A stretch of 64,000 nt of DNA from Vibrio sp. 14G-20 (GTDB lineage: Bacteria; Pseudomonadota; Gammaproteobacteria; Enterobacterales; Vibrionaceae): the NCBI RefSeq assembly GCF_026241515.1, contig NZ_JAPHPW010000004.1, forward strand, positions 211,207-275,206. Reading direction: 5' to 3'. Both the position numbers and the translations under genes were made by a program. Positions 9,262 to 17,266 of this stretch are shown in pieces. Position 1 is the first letter of the stretch. Each line of letters begins with the position of its first letter. Under the pieces are notes generated by a model. It had not been told where the DNA came from and ran no database searches. It saw only the letters and a program-made list of their open reading frames with translations.

Positions 9262-10146
9262 ATGAACGAGCACAAGAGAATAGAACGACTGATCCTATTT
9301 GTAGAACTTGCTCAGCAACTTAACTTTACCAAAGCAGCCGAAAAGCTCGGTATCTCTAAGAGCTACCTTTCTGAGCAGATCAAACGTTTAGAGAATGATT
9401 TACAGTGCCCTCTTTTGGTCAGAACCACGCGCAGTGTTCGTTTAACCCAAGAAGGCGAACGCGCGTTACAACAAGGTTTAACGATTCGTTCTCAAGTGTT
9501 GCAGCTCGAGCGCAGTGTTTCGGAACAACACGACATCGTAAAAGGTCTATTGCGTCTCACCGCGCCAAAGATGTTTACTGAGGTATATCTATTCGATATC
9601 TGCCAACAGTTTAGGCAGCAATATCCAGAGATCCGTTTTGAGATAAATAGCAGCTACACCAACTTTAATCTCAACCAAGACGATATCGATATCGCGTTTC
9701 GCGCCACCAATACCCCACCGGACAACATGGTGGCGAAACATTTGATTAGCTATCAGCATGATTTAGTCGCAACGCCCGGTTATCTTGATCAATTTGGTCG
9801 TCCAACCAATGTGAGTGACTTAAGTGATCATCAATGCTTAGCAACGCTACATCAAACCGAGTGGCCTTTAAAGTCTGCAAATATTGATGTGTCCGGTTGG
9901 CTTTCAAGTAATGACAATCACTTACTTAAGCAACAAGCCATGGTAGGAAGCGGTATTATTCGTATTGCGAGTTACTACGTTGCGAAAGAGGTTGAGCTTG
10001 GAGAGTTAGAGCGAGTGCTGCCTAATGAATGTCTGCCACAAGGCAATAGTATTTACCTGTTCTATCCGCAAGTTATTTATCCGGCAAAGAAACACCAAGT
10101 GTTCGTTAAATTTGTTCAGAATTACTTTGAAAGCTTAAGTCGATAA
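9262..10146 (+). CDS. LysR-type transcriptional regulator
   Basis: 294 residues. An N-terminal winged helix-turn-helix is clear (LAQQLNFTKAAEKLGISKSYLSEQIKRLENDL, then LLVRTTRSVRLTQEG), followed by a periplasmic-binding-like effector domain (LLRLTAPKMFTEVYLFDICQ; DIDIAFRAT). It is divergent from the aldo-keto reductase/GlcG operon across a 142-base gap, the common arrangement in which the regulator controls the divergent operon and itself. The effector cannot be told from sequence. Confidence 0.9.
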   Translation: MNEHKRIERLILFVELAQQLNFTKAAEKLGISKSYLSEQIKRLENDLQCPLLVRTTRSVRLTQEGERALQQGLTIRSQVLQLERSVSEQHDIVKGLLRLTAPKMFTEVYLFDICQQFRQQYPEIRFEINSSYTNFNLNQDDIDIAFRATNTPPDNMVAKHLISYQHDLVATPGYLDQFGRPTNVSDLSDHQCLATLHQTEWPLKSANIDVSGWLSSNDNHLLKQQAMVGSGIIRIASYYVAKEVELGELERVLPNECLPQGNSIYLFYPQVIYPAKKHQVFVKFVQNYFESLSR

Positions 10147-10454
10147 AATGATGCACAGCTCACTAGGGCTTGTTGGTTTCATCTGGCCAACATATTCGTC
10201 GTAGCGAGCTCTACTTCAACCTCTTCGGCTGAATGTTATACCAGTGAAAGCCGACTATATGGCCGATCCACTTTCAAGCCTACTCGTCCTAGTTCGTTTT
10301 ATTTTTTCTTGCTCTTACATTTACATTAATACCTAAATATTCACTCTACGAATCGTTTTTTATTGACTTAAAAATGAAATCATAACGACACACTAATTTG
10401 CGTAACCTAGGGTGCAAATAGGCAATCATATTACAGTGCCTATCAGGAGGATGT
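10147..10454. other. Gene-free stretch between the LysR gene and a small CxxC-protein gene
   Basis: Just over 300 bases, with a strongly AT-rich second half. It should contain the promoter for the small gene at 10455. I see no conserved ORF, repeat or clear terminator. Confidence 0.4.
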
Positions 10455-10676
10455 ATGAAACCAAATCGATCTACGGTACTCACTGGACATATAAGACATT
10501 GCCCATGTTGTTCTACCGAACTGGTCATCAAAGACCACATTCACGTTTGCCCGCGCAATGAAATTGGCGACTGTTACTTCGATGGCTATGACCAACACGA
10601 ACAGCGCGCTAATACCGATTTTATCGATCATGCAAGTGCCAATGATAGCCTTGTTTACGGTATCTCAGAACACTAA
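10455..10676 (+). CDS. 73-residue putative zinc-ribbon-like small protein
   Basis: The ATG follows a near-perfect ribosome binding site (CAGGAGGATGT, 10444-10454). The protein has an N-terminal cluster HCPCCSTEL followed by HVCPRNEIGDC, giving four cysteines spaced like a short zinc-binding knuckle, with an acidic Asp/His-rich C terminus. There is no signal peptide or membrane segment. I do not recognise a named family; short proteins of this kind are common in Vibrio. It stands alone, convergent with the DUF2058 gene across the hairpin at 10711-10752. Confidence 0.6.
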   Translation: MKPNRSTVLTGHIRHCPCCSTELVIKDHIHVCPRNEIGDCYFDGYDQHEQRANTDFIDHASANDSLVYGISEH

Positions 10677-10710
10677 GCGTTATTAAAGATTTGTTGAAGT
10701 AATTTTGCGC

Positions 10711-10752
10711 CAAAAAAAATGCAGCGCCAATCGAGTGATTGTTCGCTGCATT
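10711..10752 (-). terminator. Terminator of the DUF2058 gene
   Basis: Read on the minus strand: AATGCAGCG, a 17-base loop, CGCTGCATT, then a run of T. The stem is nine bases and the T-run is on the minus-strand side, so it serves the leftward gene. Confidence 0.75.
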
Positions 10753-10804
10753 CTTAGATCCTGTAAACTTAGCTAGCCATTAGAATGGAGCTAGGTAAAA
10801 CGGA

Positions 10805-11326
10805 TTACCACATTAGATCATCTGGGATCACGAAGTCTTTGTACGGATCATCTTCGTCTACTTCATCAGAGCTTGAAGCTTGAGTATCAACGATAGATTC
10901 TTCGTCACGCATCGCGATCTTGTTCGCTACCGCAGTAGGGATAACAACATAGCTTTCGCCTTGACGCGCGATACTTAGAATGCCTTTACTTAGTTGCTTT
11001 TGGGTCAGATCTTCTACGTAAAGGTATTTGACTAGCGTACCATCGGTGAAGTTGTATTTGATCTCACCGTTCTTCTGTTCGATCTTGTTCATCTCAATCA
11101 GTTGCTTCACTTGAGCTTTAATTTCTTTGCTCAACTGCTGTTCTTTCAACTGTTGGTTTAGCTCTTTGTCTTTCGCTTGCTGCGCCAGTTTAGTTTCTTC
11201 TGCTGCCGCTTTTGCTTCACGAGACTGAACGCGAGACTTTTTAGAGCCTTTCTTCGCCTTCTTTAATTTTTTCTCATTTACCAAGCCAGCTTTAAGCATC
11301 TGCTCTTGGAGTGTTAACTTTGCCAT
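10805..11326 (-). CDS. DUF2058 family protein (YaiL-like, nucleic-acid-associated)
   Basis: 173 residues. The start MAKLTLQEQMLKAGLVNEKK and the central block INYNFTDG-like segment (IKYNFTDGTLVKYLYV) followed by LSIARQGESYVVIP are the DUF2058 pattern. Residues 20-95 are a Lys/Glu/Gln-rich helix, probably coiled coil. E. coli YaiL has been annotated as a nucleoprotein or polynucleotide-associated protein, and the basic helix agrees with RNA or DNA association. Exact role unknown. It is monocistronic with its own terminator. Confidence 0.85.
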   Translation of the reverse strand: MAKLTLQEQMLKAGLVNEKKLKKAKKGSKKSRVQSREAKAAAEETKLAQQAKDKELNQQLKEQQLSKEIKAQVKQLIEMNKIEQKNGEIKYNFTDGTLVKYLYVEDLTQKQLSKGILSIARQGESYVVIPTAVANKIAMRDEESIVDTQASSSDEVDEDDPYKDFVIPDDLMW

Positions 11327-11741
11327 GACTTTCCCAGTTCAGGATTAAAAACGGCACTATCATACCTGTTTTTAAGGTTTCTGTTTACTGAACAAGAACA
11401 AATTACAGAACAATTGCAAAATTTGTGCTGATAGCTCTAAGCTGCGTCCATATTCACTTCTTGTTGCTCACCACCTCCACTTTTCCCCGACACACAGTTT
11501 TCACTTAAACACACCAACAATGCCTCACCCACCGACTCGAAATTGTTAGCTGACTCTATTATTCGCGCGCGTACCATTTATCATTCCAACAAGACAATAT
11601 GTTAATTTTCAATGGTTAATCGATTTTATAAAACCTTGGCATATACCTCATATTTGAATAAATGCCATAGATTTATAGCTCCAATGTCATAACTCTTGAC
11701 TACGTTATTCTAGACATCAATCAATAAGGATAACGTAAACG
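11327..11741. other. Gene-free stretch upstream of the sphingomyelinase gene
   Basis: About 415 bases with no supported ORF. The right half is AT-rich and must carry the promoter for the sphingomyelinase/foldase operon; TTGACT at 11696-11701 is a plausible -35 element but no convincing -10 follows at the right distance. The left part carries the promoter of the leftward DUF2058 gene. Confidence 0.4.
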
Positions 11742-13076
11742 ATGAAAACTCAATGGACTTGGTTAGCTGCACTTGTGGCATCCACATCAATCGCTTCGAC
11801 CTCTGCGATAGCAGACACCGACGTGTACCTCACCAATAACACCAATCAAGTAATGACCATTCAAGCCAACCACGGCGGTACCGACCAGCTTCAACTCGGT
11901 GATGAGTGGCAACAGCATGTTGAACAGATTGGCCCTTGGGAGACGAAGAAGCTGATCAGTTTCAACCGCTGGACTGGTGTGAAATCTGGGAAGACCTATG
12001 AGTTTGACACTGTGGTATCGAACGCAGTGGGTGAGAGTGTCACGCTCAACCAAACCATGAAGGGACACTGGTATAACTCGACACTGCAACATGGTTTGAG
12101 CGCCGCAGACGTTAACCTAACGTTGCATAACGATCGTAATATTCATCGCAGCACGACCGATGCATTCGGGGTCAATGCAGAGCTAGCACTTAAAGCCGAT
12201 TCTACGGCGCGCTACGATGACATTTACTACACCATCACCCCACAGAAAGTGGACGAACAACCAGAGCCAGACGCCAACACGCTGAAAGTCATGACCTACA
12301 ATATCTGGGCCCTCCCCGCTATCGCTTCACACATCGGTGATCGTTACGACCTCATCCCTCAATACGTTAAGGGCTACGACGTATTAGCGCTTCAAGAAGT
12401 GTTTGCCAACGGACGAGATGAATTCCTGCGAGAACTAGCAAAGGAATATCCTTACCAAACTAAAATGCTCGATAAAGATGGCATCAACATCTATGACGGC
12501 GGCGTGATCATTGTGAGCCGCTACCCTATCGTCAACGAGGCACAGTACGTATTCCCTGATTGTACCGGCACAGATTGTTTTGCTGATAAAGGCGTGAATT
12601 ACGCCGAGGTTATCAAAAATGGTCAGGCTTACCATGTGTTTGGTACGCACACAGCCTCATTCGATACGGACACGGCGCGTGACTATCGTCAGCGTCAATT
12701 TAAACAGATGCGTCAGCTCGCTCAATCACTGAACATACCATCCTCTGAAACGGTGATTTACAGCGGAGATTTCAACGTGAACAAGCTTAAGTTCCCAGGT
12801 GACTACCAACAGATGTTCGCCAACCTACAAGCCACAGAGCCTGAGTACTCAGGATATACCGCTTCTACCTTTGACCCTCGCATCAATAACTTCGCTGGTG
12901 AGCCAATGTCTGGCGGTGAGAATGTTGAATATCTCGATTACGTGGTGGTGAGTTCAGAGTACACACAAAAAGCTCACAATAATAACCGCGTTGATGTTCC
13001 TCGCTCTACCAGCAGTGAATTATGGAAGCACTACAACCTTTCAGATCACTTCCCTGTTAGTGCTGTCATCAAGTAA
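11742..13076 (+). CDS. Secreted sphingomyelinase C (sphingomyelin phosphodiesterase)
   Basis: 444 residues. An N-terminal signal peptide ends near residue 24 (STSAIADT). Residues 25-170 form a beta-rich domain (DVYLTNNTNQVMTIQANHGG). From about 185 the protein is an endonuclease/exonuclease/phosphatase-fold enzyme: LKVMTYNIWALPA, the Mg-binding Glu in VLALQEVF, YSGDFNV, and the catalytic SDHFPV at the C terminus. This is the neutral sphingomyelinase arrangement, which splits sphingomyelin into ceramide and phosphocholine and is often haemolytic. Sixteen bases after it starts a lipase-foldase-like gene, suggesting a dedicated folding partner. Action on other phospholipids is possible. Confidence 0.88.
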   Translation: MKTQWTWLAALVASTSIASTSAIADTDVYLTNNTNQVMTIQANHGGTDQLQLGDEWQQHVEQIGPWETKKLISFNRWTGVKSGKTYEFDTVVSNAVGESVTLNQTMKGHWYNSTLQHGLSAADVNLTLHNDRNIHRSTTDAFGVNAELALKADSTARYDDIYYTITPQKVDEQPEPDANTLKVMTYNIWALPAIASHIGDRYDLIPQYVKGYDVLALQEVFANGRDEFLRELAKEYPYQTKMLDKDGINIYDGGVIIVSRYPIVNEAQYVFPDCTGTDCFADKGVNYAEVIKNGQAYHVFGTHTASFDTDTARDYRQRQFKQMRQLAQSLNIPSSETVIYSGDFNVNKLKFPGDYQQMFANLQATEPEYSGYTASTFDPRINNFAGEPMSGGENVEYLDYVVVSSEYTQKAHNNNRVDVPRSTSSELWKHYNLSDHFPVSAVIK

Positions 13077-13091
13077 CGCGGTGAACGGATA

Positions 13092-14063
13092 ATGCATCGA
13101 GTTAGATTAATCCTAATGCTCGTCGCTGTGACGAGCATTGTTGGCTATTCATGGTCATCAAAATCGATTGAAACATCGCAATCTTCTGTCCAACACACAG
13201 AAGTGGAGCAACATGTTTCTATAGCGACTGATGACAATAGTCCCATATCAAATACGGCAGGCTTTTCAGACAATCGCGTTTCGCAAGGTAAACAAGTCCA
13301 AACTGAAAACCTAAACGGAAAAGCGTATGCAGAAAACCTAACTGAACTTGAAGGAAAGGTGCTACACAATAAGCTCGATGAGTTTTGGTCGCTTTGCCAA
13401 CAAGCCGACAATTGCACGGAACAACTCGCGCAGTTGAAATCTGAGTTACCGATGGAGTGGTTTGAGCTATTAAGCGATTACCCAAAGCTTTCTGTCGATT
13501 GGCAAGTAAGGGAAAGCACAATGCCACTCGAATCCATCAACTCTTTAGAAGCGCGTGTTGAGCTATTTAAGCAATCTGCACAAGAAATTTGGGGAGAATT
13601 AGCCCACCAACTATTTGCCGATCAATTTGCGCATTTGGATTTTACGCTTAGCGCAAACACGCTTGAGGAAGTCGAAGCGACTGAGTTTGTCTTACACTAT
13701 CAAGCTTTACTCTCGGAATGGGAAAGTCAAACGGGAACATTAAACGCAGAAAATCCGGCTCAACAATACGAGCTTGCTGTCTCACTGCTGCCAAACAACT
13801 ACAGTTCTTCCGAGCTAGCGACCATCAAGGCTGAACTTCAAGAAACATATTTGGATGCAGCACAGGCCAATAATATCGCCGCGCGTGAACAACAAGTGGC
13901 GCAACAACAGCAGACTGTGATGACCTACCACGAACAACTGGATCAATTGAAATCGACCTTAGATTCTCAACGTTCGGCAAGCCATGCCAATTGGGATGCA
14001 CAACAATGGAACGACTACTACCAACAGCAAATAACAGAATTTCGTGAGAAGTTCTTTGAATAA
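13092..14063 (+). CDS. Membrane-anchored lipase-foldase (Lif)-like protein
   Basis: 323 residues. The N terminus (RLILMLVAVTSIVGYSW) is an uncleaved signal anchor; about 60 polar residues follow, then a long helical region. The order 'two small helical bundles joined by extended helices' and segments such as ELFKQSAQEIWGELAHQLFADQ and the Gln-rich C-terminal helix resemble lipase-specific foldases (LifO/LipB). The usual RxxFDY motif is not preserved; NKLDEFWSLC sits at the equivalent place. Lif proteins fold a lipase encoded next door, but here the neighbour is a sphingomyelinase 15 bases upstream. I infer a steric chaperone for that enzyme; distant homology needs testing. Confidence 0.55.
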   Translation: MHRVRLILMLVAVTSIVGYSWSSKSIETSQSSVQHTEVEQHVSIATDDNSPISNTAGFSDNRVSQGKQVQTENLNGKAYAENLTELEGKVLHNKLDEFWSLCQQADNCTEQLAQLKSELPMEWFELLSDYPKLSVDWQVRESTMPLESINSLEARVELFKQSAQEIWGELAHQLFADQFAHLDFTLSANTLEEVEATEFVLHYQALLSEWESQTGTLNAENPAQQYELAVSLLPNNYSSSELATIKAELQETYLDAAQANNIAAREQQVAQQQQTVMTYHEQLDQLKSTLDSQRSASHANWDAQQWNDYYQQQITEFREKFFE

Positions 14064-14083
14064 TATAGGTTCAGACAGTCAAG

Positions 14084-15118
14084 CTAAGTTAGACCATCAC
14101 GAAACTGCGCAGGCGTTTTATTGAGCCACCCTTTAAACGCCCTTCTGAAATTTGCAGGGTCGCTATAACCGAGCCTTTCACCAATGTCATCGATACTCAT
14201 AGTTGTGCCGAGCAACAGCTCTTTAGCTAATTCCACTCGAACTTCGGTCAGCAATACTTGGTAACTGGAATCATGAGTGACCAGTTCTCGTCTGAGCGTA
14301 CGAGAACTGCAACCAAACTCATCCGCAAGTTGTTCAATATTCGGGAAACTGCCTGCGGTTTGATAAAAGATCGTTTTGATCTGGTTAGTCAACAGATGCT
14401 CGGAGTCCAGCGTTTCCACTATCGACTGGCAAGACGCGAGATAGCGCTTCAGTGTCGCGGCATCGTGAGTCAATAAGGTTTGTGACAAAACCGAGGCATC
14501 AAAACGCAATTTACAATGGCTCTGCTCAAAAACTACAGGGCACTGGAAGCGGTTGTCATAGAGCTTGGCGTAGTTAGGGCGAACGTATGGCAAAGCCAGA
14601 GTGTGAATATCCAGATCATGGCCTGTCAGTTCTTTGAACAAAGAGACAATTGAACTCAGGAAATACTCGCTGCAGAAAGGAAGTAGCTCTCCCACCTCAA
14701 AAGTATTTTCAATCTGGATCACCGCTTGTTCAGAATCTAAAAGCAATCTAACCGAGAAGATAGGCCCATTCAGGCGCAAATACTTAAAGCCCGACTTAAT
14801 GGCCTCCCCGACATTTTGACTGGTTGATAGCGCATAACCCAACACGCCAAAATGGCTCAAGCTAGCGTGTTCTCCCAACCAAAGCCCTAAGCCATCGTGA
14901 GGAAAGCTCTGATTAGCCGCGCTAAACAACGCAAGTTTATCAGCGTAAGTCAGCTTTCCATTCGGGTATCGCCAATCCATAGTTTCTAACCCGACTTCCG
15001 TGAGCAGCCTTTCAATATCGACACCTCGTTGCGCTAAGGTATTCAACAGCAGCGCTATATCTAATGTTCCTAGCTGATGCCGATGCCCTGTTGGCTTATA
15101 CTCCGCGATAGTCTCCAA
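14084..15118 (-). CDS. AraC family transcriptional regulator (arabinose-binding-like N-terminal domain type)
   Basis: 344 residues. The C-terminal hundred residues hold two helix-turn-helix units (IEQLADEFGCSSRTLRRELV and IDDIGERLGYSDPANFRRAF, then KTPAQFR). The N-terminal 200 residues match the ligand domain of the OruR/ArgR-like branch (GVDIERLLTEVGL; FGVLGYALSTSQNVGEAI). Translation probably starts at the TTG at 15118, because AAGGAG lies six bases before it. It is divergent from the DUF2804 gene and convergent with the foldase-like gene. Its targets may be the DUF2804/desaturase genes or the sphingomyelinase operon; neither is shown. Confidence 0.88.
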   Translation of the reverse strand: METIAEYKPTGHRHQLGTLDIALLLNTLAQRGVDIERLLTEVGLETMDWRYPNGKLTYADKLALFSAANQSFPHDGLGLWLGEHASLSHFGVLGYALSTSQNVGEAIKSGFKYLRLNGPIFSVRLLLDSEQAVIQIENTFEVGELLPFCSEYFLSSIVSLFKELTGHDLDIHTLALPYVRPNYAKLYDNRFQCPVVFEQSHCKLRFDASVLSQTLLTHDAATLKRYLASCQSIVETLDSEHLLTNQIKTIFYQTAGSFPNIEQLADEFGCSSRTLRRELVTHDSSYQVLLTEVRVELAKELLLGTTMSIDDIGERLGYSDPANFRRAFKGWLNKTPAQFRDGLT

Positions 15119-15288
15119 TCGTCTCTCCTTATATCGAGCCCATTCCCATAAACCTGACTACTCAGCCTCAACAACACATGCTAACAAAATCGTGATTGGT
15201 AACGCGTTCTTGTCCGAATATGACCTCCCAATTCTACGCTACTCATCGCACAATGGCTTTAATTGTTAAAATAATGTGAACCATCGCA

Positions 15289-16302
15289 ATGATAAAAACG
15301 AGTCTAGCCCCACACAGTTTGATTGATTCTGATGGTCAGCCGATCATTGGACATTTCGATGGCATCCCAAAGCACCTGAACATCGAGAACTTTGACTACC
15401 GAAACTCGATGGACTCAAAAGCAAACCCTTGGCAGAAGCACTTCCACTATAAGCAATTCCAGTTTGCCAGCATCGTCACCGACACGCACATTATCGGCGT
15501 CGCTATCGCGGATATTCGCTACTTGGGCTCAGCGTTTTGTTATGTCTACAACATCGAGAACAACCATCTAGAAGAGTCATCTTGGTTGAGGCCATTAGGG
15601 TTTGATAAGCATGTAACGCCTTCACCATTCGAAGGAAAAACAAGCATTGCAGATCAAAGCGTCACCTTTGATATTGAAGACGGACAATGGCGAGTTTGCT
15701 TGAATACCAAACTCATAACGGTCGATATCGCTTTAGAGCCTGAAACCGACAGCTTGCCCTTGGCGATGTGCAGCCCAACGGGCTATTCAGGTTGGACTTA
15801 CACCCAAAAGCACAATGCTTTGCGCATCAGCGGCGACATCCAAATCAAGGGAACATCATTAACCCTCACGCAAGCTCGTGCCGGTTATGACTTTTCAGCG
15901 GGATACATGAGGCGCGAAACCAGTTGGCGCTGGGCAAGCATCAACACGCAATCCAATGGCACTGATATTGGCTTGAATCTCGCGGCGGGCGTCAATGAAA
16001 CCGGAGGCTGCGAAAACGTATTGTGGGTCAATGGAATCAGGCACTTGCTTAACCCGGTACAGTTTACGTTCAGTCGCCAAGACACGAACTTACCTTGGCA
16101 GATAACATCACAAGATGGACGTATAAACCTGACCTTTACGCCCTTAAATAACCGCAGCGAAAAGCTCAATTTATGGCTGTTAAAGAGTAACTTTCGTCAG
16201 TTCATTGGTCACTTTTCTGGCTCGATTGAAGACAACAATGGAGTGACACATCAACTCGATGGTGTTCTTGGTCTAACAGAAGATCACTTTGCCCGCTGGT
16301 AG
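15289..16302 (+). CDS. DUF2804 domain-containing protein
   Basis: 337 residues filling the usual DUF2804 length. Recognisable stretches are the opening LIDSDGQPIIGHFDG, the WQKHFHYKQFQFASIVT block, and the WRWASI plus GVNETGGCENVLWVNG segment in the C-terminal half. The family is predicted to be beta-rich and is often found near fatty-acid or lipid enzymes, but its biochemical function is not known to me. No signal peptide or membrane helix is visible. It is followed after 87 bases by a sterol-desaturase-family gene on the same strand, which may be co-transcribed. Confidence 0.8.
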   Translation: MIKTSLAPHSLIDSDGQPIIGHFDGIPKHLNIENFDYRNSMDSKANPWQKHFHYKQFQFASIVTDTHIIGVAIADIRYLGSAFCYVYNIENNHLEESSWLRPLGFDKHVTPSPFEGKTSIADQSVTFDIEDGQWRVCLNTKLITVDIALEPETDSLPLAMCSPTGYSGWTYTQKHNALRISGDIQIKGTSLTLTQARAGYDFSAGYMRRETSWRWASINTQSNGTDIGLNLAAGVNETGGCENVLWVNGIRHLLNPVQFTFSRQDTNLPWQITSQDGRINLTFTPLNNRSEKLNLWLLKSNFRQFIGHFSGSIEDNNGVTHQLDGVLGLTEDHFARW

Positions 16303-16389
16303 CGAAACTCTGCTGATTGAATCTCAGACGATCGAGTCTAAGTAAACTTGATACTAAAAACGCGTATGGCGTCTCAACAAGGATAAAAC

Positions 16390-17238
16390 ATGAATATCGA
16401 CGCATTAATCAATCATCCGGAATGGCTGCTGTTGGTATTGGCGCCTTTGTTCATGATCTGTATGTTGGCCGAGTATTTCATTGGTCAAAAGCAAGGCCGA
16501 TTACCAGACAATTCAAGTTACAAGCTATCGGAAGTCATGTGTAACTTCACGTTAGCAGGCATGCATCAACTCTCCGATTTGTTAACCGGGCTGCTGATCG
16601 TTCAGCTCTACCTGTGGCTGTTTGGTTGGCGCTTAATGGACATTGAAATGGGTGTATTGAGTTTCATTGTATTAATGGTTCTACAGGACTTTTTCTACTA
16701 CTGGTTCCACAGAGCAAGCCACCGAGTTCGATGGATGTGGGCAGCACACGTCGCGCACCACAGCTCTGAACGTATGAACTTCAGTACCGCATTTCGTCAA
16801 AGCCTAATGTACCCGCTTGCGGGAATGTGGCTATTTTGGGTACCACTCGTCATCATAGGTTTCGCCCCTAAATGGGTAATCTTCGTGGTACTTCTGAATC
16901 TGGGTTTACAGTTCTTTGTGCATACTCAGTGGGTACGAAGCCTAGGGCCTTTGGAATACCTTTTTAATACCCCATCCCACCACCGTGTTCATCACGGCAG
17001 AAATCCGCAATACATCGATAAGAACTACGCTGGCGTTCTTATTATCTGGGACAAGTTATTTGGGACGTTTGAACCGGAAGTGGAAACAGTGCGTTACGGC
17101 GTCACCAAACCTGTAGAGAGTTTCAACCCGATAACGGTGACCTTTCAAGAGTGGAAAACCATATTCAAAGATCTGCGAAACCAAACGCTAACCATGAAGC
17201 AGAAAGTGAAATTAATGCTCTCACCACCTTCTGACTAA
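16390..17238 (+). CDS. Sterol desaturase / fatty acid hydroxylase family membrane protein
   Basis: 282 residues. The di-iron histidine clusters of the superfamily are intact: HRASH at 107-111, HVAHH at 120-124 and HRVHH at 198-202, spread among four or more membrane helices. Members insert oxygen into lipid C-H bonds or form double bonds using O2. The lipid substrate cannot be told from sequence; sterols are unlikely in Vibrio, so a fatty-acyl, hydroxylipid or ether-lipid substrate is more plausible. It probably shares an operon with DUF2804. The ATG follows AACAAGGATAAAAC. Confidence 0.85.
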   Translation: MNIDALINHPEWLLLVLAPLFMICMLAEYFIGQKQGRLPDNSSYKLSEVMCNFTLAGMHQLSDLLTGLLIVQLYLWLFGWRLMDIEMGVLSFIVLMVLQDFFYYWFHRASHRVRWMWAAHVAHHSSERMNFSTAFRQSLMYPLAGMWLFWVPLVIIGFAPKWVIFVVLLNLGLQFFVHTQWVRSLGPLEYLFNTPSHHRVHHGRNPQYIDKNYAGVLIIWDKLFGTFEPEVETVRYGVTKPVESFNPITVTFQEWKTIFKDLRNQTLTMKQKVKLMLSPPSD

Positions 17239-17266
17239 ATAGCCTACATAAAATAGATTGTTCATC

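Noticed and set aside
10346..10631. Minus-strand ORFs opposite the 73-residue CxxC protein
   Set aside because: The plus-strand frame has a strong ribosome site and metal-ligand pattern; the minus-strand ones have neither.
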